Source: Leptobrachium leishanense
Taxonomy: Eukaryota > Chordata > Amphibia > Anura > Megophryidae
Length of the DNA stretch: 64,000 nt
Assembly (NCBI GenBank): GCA_009667805.1
Contig: CM019069.1
Coordinates: 46,372,201-46,436,200 of the forward strand
Reading direction: 5' to 3'
Shown: in pieces, positions 60,001-64,000 of the stretch
How positions within the stretch are numbered: position 1 is the stretch's first letter
Layout of the letters: every line of letters starts with the position of its first letter
Translations under genes and position numbers: made by a program
The notes under the pieces: generated by a model
What the model was told of the DNA's origin: nothing
Database searches by the model: none
The model's input: only the letters and a program-made list of their open reading frames with translations

Positions 60001-60209
60001 TTTTGTTTTTTTTGAGAAAGGATTTTACCAGGAAGGATACATTAAGATTTCTCTTGTTTTCAAGTATGTCCTGGGTGGCGAGTATGTACCGTTAGGTGTC
60101 TTGCCCTAGGACACTTACTGGAGAGGTGCTTGCTGGGATCGAACCCATGAATCCACAGGCTCTCTCCATGCAGAGCAGTGATGTTACCTCTACTCCACCC
60201 AGCCGGTAC
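60001..60209 (-). mobile_element. V-SINE-like element, full length
   Basis: Minus-strand copy. 5' end GTACCGGCTGGGTGGAGTAG, B box GGTTCGATCCCAGC, central TGTCCTAGGGCAAGACACC, LINE-like tail and a terminal T-rich run on the plus strand (60001-60013). Flanks CCCAGATCC and CCCAGGATCC are a possible target duplication. Confidence 0.85.
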
Positions 60210-61227
60210 TCCCAGGATCCCCCACAAATTAAGCCCTGCCTTTTAATACCTTCCTTCTTGTTCACTTGATGCTCCCAGTCTTGACGCTGATAAGTAAATA
60301 TCACCACGTCCGTTGACTACATCTTGTCTCCATATTGTTTTCCAACCAGTTATTTCCTGTTTTCTTCCGCTTAAGGTTCCCACCTTGCTCTGTCTGTCCC
60401 AGTGATGGTTCCCTTCCCTTTCTTCCCCATTAGATACAAATTACTACGTTCTCCCAAACTGATATTTTTCGGGAGGGGTTTTCCCTTATTTGTTATTAAA
60501 TTTCCTACCAATAATATTTTTTAATTTTTTTTTTATCATTTGTAGAATAAGTATGTTCTTCTACTGATACTTTGTGAGTCTGGCAATATCATCCAGACGT
60601 GGGCCGCTTTCTCGAGCTTTCTAGGGGAGGGTATCCGCTATACATTCTCAACAAGGCCTTACAAGACTTAAACAATTGTCGGAGTTGCTGTGCCTGTTGT
60701 GTTTCTTCCTGACGGAGCCTAACAAGGCCGAAATGATCGGCAGAGGTTGTCGCATCTCCGGTTGTCGGGCTTCCTTGGCATTTCAGTATTGACCTCCCTT
60801 TCTGGGTGATTGCAGTCTGATTTGCATATGATAATGTCTTCTCTTTAATGGCGCCATCGAGCAAAAACCTTGTGAGACCTGAGCAGGAACCAACTGTAGA
60901 GCCCACTCTCAGGGCCGACACAAACCTTGTGCTGTTGCCTGTTTACAGGACCCACACACACCACACAAACCAGCATGTTCCACAGCATTTACAAACCGGA
61001 AACACAAACAAGAGACTTAATGGTACATAAGGACCAGAGGGCCCTGCCTGTGCGATAACAGTGTAGCAAATACAGTGTTTTATACAGAGTGCACTACCTG
61101 ACACCCCATGAGCTTACAATCTACAGTCCTAACTGTGACTAGCTAGAGCTCAGCAAGAGGATGCGGTGCCAGCTGAATGAATCATGTGCCCTCCCGACTG
61201 GGCTACACAGCCGTGGCACTGACATTA
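60210..61227. other. unassigned, with a hammerhead-like motif
   Basis: Contains CTGACGGAGCCTAACAAGGC followed by CGAAATG at 60707-60733, a degraded form of the motif seen at 56437-56517. The octamer ATTTGCAT lies at about 60820. No gene recognised. Confidence 0.4.
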
Positions 61228-61955
61228 CGGGCACTATTACACTCTTCGCGCACAATTTTGCGCATGCGAAAAACACTTTAACGCGAGGGGAAAAACCCTT
61301 CGCACTGAACGTCGTATTACGACGTTCGCGCAAAAGAAGCGCGTTAACGTCTAACGTGAGTGACCCTGCGCGAACCCTGCGCGAGCGCAGGTTCGTGCGC
61401 ACATCCCATACTTAACATTGTGAGCGCAAATGCGTTCGTGCGCTGGTACGCGGATGGTATTGCAATCGATGCGCAAATTTTAACGAACAATGTTTGCGCA
61501 TAATTTTAACGTCTTTTAAAAGCTGGTGGTAACGGCAAATCTGAACGTCCTGGCCGAAACCAAATACACCAGCACGAAAAAAAAATACAGCACAGTATAG
61601 TTACACATTCTACGCATACCCAAACAATAAAATTGAGAGGTTGCGCGTGTTTTTATTATTGCTGCAGCATATATACTCAGATTGATTTTGACAGGCGCAA
61701 AAACTGAACGGGAGACAATTGTGGTTCTTAATTCAGATTGGCTGAATCGCGTGAAAAAGCAGTCCGCCCACCGATTTCTGCGAGCAGCGTTAATTCGTGC
61801 GCGTTTTTGCGCAACGCGGTATTTTTTGACGGATGAAAAAATGCGCTCGGATTTTAATATCAGCGTTAATTTACGCGCATTAACGTTTAACGCTGCGCGC
61901 AAAAAAAAATAGCGCTGCGAGAGCGTTTTTGCGCAAAGAATGTAATAGAGCCCTG
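61228..61955. mobile_element. very CpG-rich TIR MITE, copy 3
   Basis: Ends CGGGCACTATTACACTCTTC and GAATGTAATAGAGCCCTG, 728 bp. Dense in GCGC and GCGCAAA motifs. Related by its ends to copies 1 and 2. No gene recognised; open frames reflect composition. Confidence 0.6.
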
Positions 61956-63204
61956 CATGTGCCAAATAGGGAGATCAATAGATATTTAACCATTTACTTT
62001 TGGACAATGGCCTTTGCCACCCCGTAGGTATTTGAAGATTTTGCCCAGCAGCTGGTTTGGGTCTGTCGAAAAGGTCAAGTGCAACAGCTAATAGAGAAAC
62101 ACGGTCTACCACCTCTGATGTATTCAGCAAAAATTCAAAGTATTATGGATAACAGTGAGCCCACAGACTAATGACTAAAATAATAACCGTATAAAAACGC
62201 CTGTATGCGTCGGCGTGAGCGTGGCGTTTAATGAACTCACGCCCCTGCATTATTTTCTTTTTTTCATGAGATCATACAAGGCCTTGGCGAAAACAAGGAT
62301 GCAGGGAATGGTTGGTTTAGAAGCTAATGTTGTGGGTAAAAATACATTCACAAATGGCCTAATTCCTGCTTTTTATCATCTCCTTTGATGTATGGCAGTC
62401 CACTAATGGAAACGGCTCGCAAGAAGCTGTGCTATTCTGGATCAGAATGTTTCATCTCCGCTGCTGGCAGACCCTGCCATCAAGTCTAAGTATAGAGATA
62501 TGGCTGCTGTCTGTTTTATATTGCCTGCCAGTGGGATCAGTGATGCAGCGAAGGCTTCAAATGACTGTAATTTGTTGCCTCATTGTTATCAAGCACATCA
62601 ATCTTTTCCTGCCTGGTGCTTTCGTCATACGGGGCATGGATTTCTTAAACGGCAGAGCCCCTATTCTTTCAGAAAGCACAGGTGTACCTTTCTATTAGCA
62701 TGGCGGCTCCTTGGATGAATCTTAATTATATGGCGTGGGATGCTAGAGTAATTTACTGTTACAGGAAAAGCCTGCAAATGCAAGCAATTTAATGCACGGT
62801 AAAGCAATTCACTTTCTACCGGAGCATTTGTATATTTTAATGTCTTGATCTGTTGGTTAATTGTGTCACGTTGATTCTTAACATGTAGCCGTTACCTGTC
62901 GGGGAATTTTAGAAGAAACACACATTGGCAGGTGTTCTATGTGACTTTGTAATGTAGATGAAGTATATTTGGAAATCTGGGGTGATCTTTGAGGGTAATT
63001 CATGTAGGCCCATAGCCAAATGAATGAGAGTTTCAGGAACCGTACCTCCTCTTATGTTGACCACATCCCATCACAACATGTGCTGGAAGCAGCCGTCGTT
63101 TTCGGTTATGCACAAGTCGACGCTACGCTGCATGATCTTACTAATGAGTCTCAATATTGAATCATCAATATTTTGGATCTCATTCTTAATGTTATCCTCT
63201 AAGA
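61956..63204. other. mostly unique DNA with one candidate exon
   Basis: Apart from the candidate exon at 62028-62154, no repeat or exon could be supported. Confidence 0.45.
62028..62154 (+). other. candidate exon of unknown identity
   Basis: A 127-bp stretch outside recognised repeats has a plausible acceptor (TTTGCCACCCCGTAG, AG at 62026-62027) and a strong donor, GTGAGC, at 62155. Frame 1 is open for 42 codons. It encodes a basic, hydrophilic peptide containing RKGQVQQLIEKHGLPPL. The other two frames contain stops. It is not the expected next MYO3 kinase exon and I do not recognise the peptide. An open stretch this short can arise by chance, so a conserved non-coding element or coincidence is equally possible. 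Confidence 0.2.
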
Positions 63205-63386
63205 CACTGTTTCCCAAACCTGTCCTCAGGACCCTCCGCCTCGCCAGGTTTTCCAGATATGTGCAGCACAGCACAGGTGATATGATTTGTTGCTCAGTGA
63301 TTGCAGGATTCAGTTTGCTTTACCCCAAGGTGATCTGCAAAATCTGGCCTGGTCGAGGATCCCGAGGACAGGTTTGGGAAACACTG
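63205..63386. mobile_element. hAT-like MITE, CTGTCCTCAGG ends, copy 2
   Basis: CACTGTTTCCCAAACCTGTC and the inverted GACAGGTTTGGGAAACACTG, 182 bp. Flanks CTCTAAGA and CTCCAATA match at 6 of 8. Confidence 0.8.
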
Positions 63387-64000
63387 CTCCAATACATCTC
63401 TTGTGTAAGGCTTGTTCCGGGACACTTGTTCCTTCAGATAATCTCTCATAACAAAGTCCAGGCTGGTAAGTGAGTGAGACTCGGATGGCCACAGATTTTT
63501 TAAAATGACACAGTCCTCAAAAAAAATCATTAGATGAGCACCATTGACTCACATGATGTGTGGCATGGGGATTCAACTTGCTGGAAGTAACCCTGTGTAA
63601 TTTACAAAGAGGAAGCCATTTTGTTCTGTGGGAGTGCTATTCTCGTGGCTTTGTTGTTTTTGTTGGTTGTGTAGAATAATTATATAATGGTCTGTTGATT
63701 AGTCTGTCTTCTAGCACACTTAAGGTTATTCGGCTGGTCATTGTGCAGTAATGGTAGCCAGTTGTGAGTGAATGCTTGCTAGCTTCTGTCTACCTTGGTT
63801 GGAATATGTTTGGTAATGGTAACATCTAAAGCCCTTATTATATGCCACTTTTAAATTTCCAGTTTTGTTAGAGCTTTGGCCATTCTGTGTACCAGGTGGT
63901 CACCAGGGTTTGTGAACGTTGTATAAACAAAATTTATGAGAGTACTGAGAATGGGCGACAGCATTAGTGGCCTGCCCTATGGTGGGTCCCTGCTCTAGTC
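63387..64000. other. no gene recognised
   Basis: AT-rich, unique-looking sequence to the end of the window. Confidence 0.5.

Noticed and set aside
61516..61965. 149-codon minus-strand frame
   Set aside because: It coincides with the CpG-rich MITE at 61228-61955 and shows only its composition.

Overview
This is a vertebrate nuclear DNA window from a repeat-rich genome. The host gene content that can be supported is two coding exons of a class III myosin, best matched to MYO3B (from remembered family sequence; no search was run). They lie at 36837-37020 and 53829-53963 on the + strand, separated by an intron of 16,808 bp. They encode the start of the N-terminal protein kinase domain: the glycine-rich loop, the VAIK-type lysine, the alpha-C helix and the run into the hinge. 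The rest of the kinase, the motor and the IQ/tail regions must lie beyond 64000. The 5' UTR or first exon must lie upstream of 36837, inside or outside the window; it was not found. The mix of Tc1, hAT, TTAA-type MITEs, L2/CR1-like LINEs, a V-SINE-like element and a retroviral provirus fits an anuran amphibian with a large genome. That assignment is inference.

Layout. 1-9454: mostly anonymous intronic or intergenic DNA with an hAT MITE (1006-1297), a broken CR1-like LINE carrying a TIR element (about 4111-6015) and an inverted pair of related MITEs (6016-7464). 9463-17359: a minisatellite-bearing hAT, a possible LTR remnant, more MITEs and an L2-like LINE 3' end. 22078-23920: a 1.8 kb array of a 24-bp unit. 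25913-29228: a mariner-like element rearranged into a palindrome and then hit by a LINE. 29237-29660: a SINE inserted in a SINE. 31217-32880: a complete Tc1 element with an uninterrupted transposase. 34110-36712: a Tc1 remnant and an hAT ending 124 bp before the first MYO3B exon.

The MYO3B intron (37021-53828) holds an hAT with a nested foldback, a 31-bp minisatellite containing a SINE, a 2.2 kb hAT with a 54-bp-type array, and an antisense provirus (46498-50890). The provirus consists of three LTRs and two short internal pieces, sits inside a TIR element and is flanked by a 4-bp target duplication. Downstream (53964-64000) there is a 1.4 kb near-perfect palindrome with hammerhead-like cores and 12-bp flanking duplications, CpG-rich MITEs, a SINE and one candidate exon of unknown identity.

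The window is therefore one gene's 5' portion plus a dense nest of mobile elements. Long open reading frames over the minisatellites are artefacts of repeat units whose period lets frames stay open, and they are not annotated as genes. No bacterial-type operon, CRISPR array, rRNA gene or functional tRNA gene was seen.
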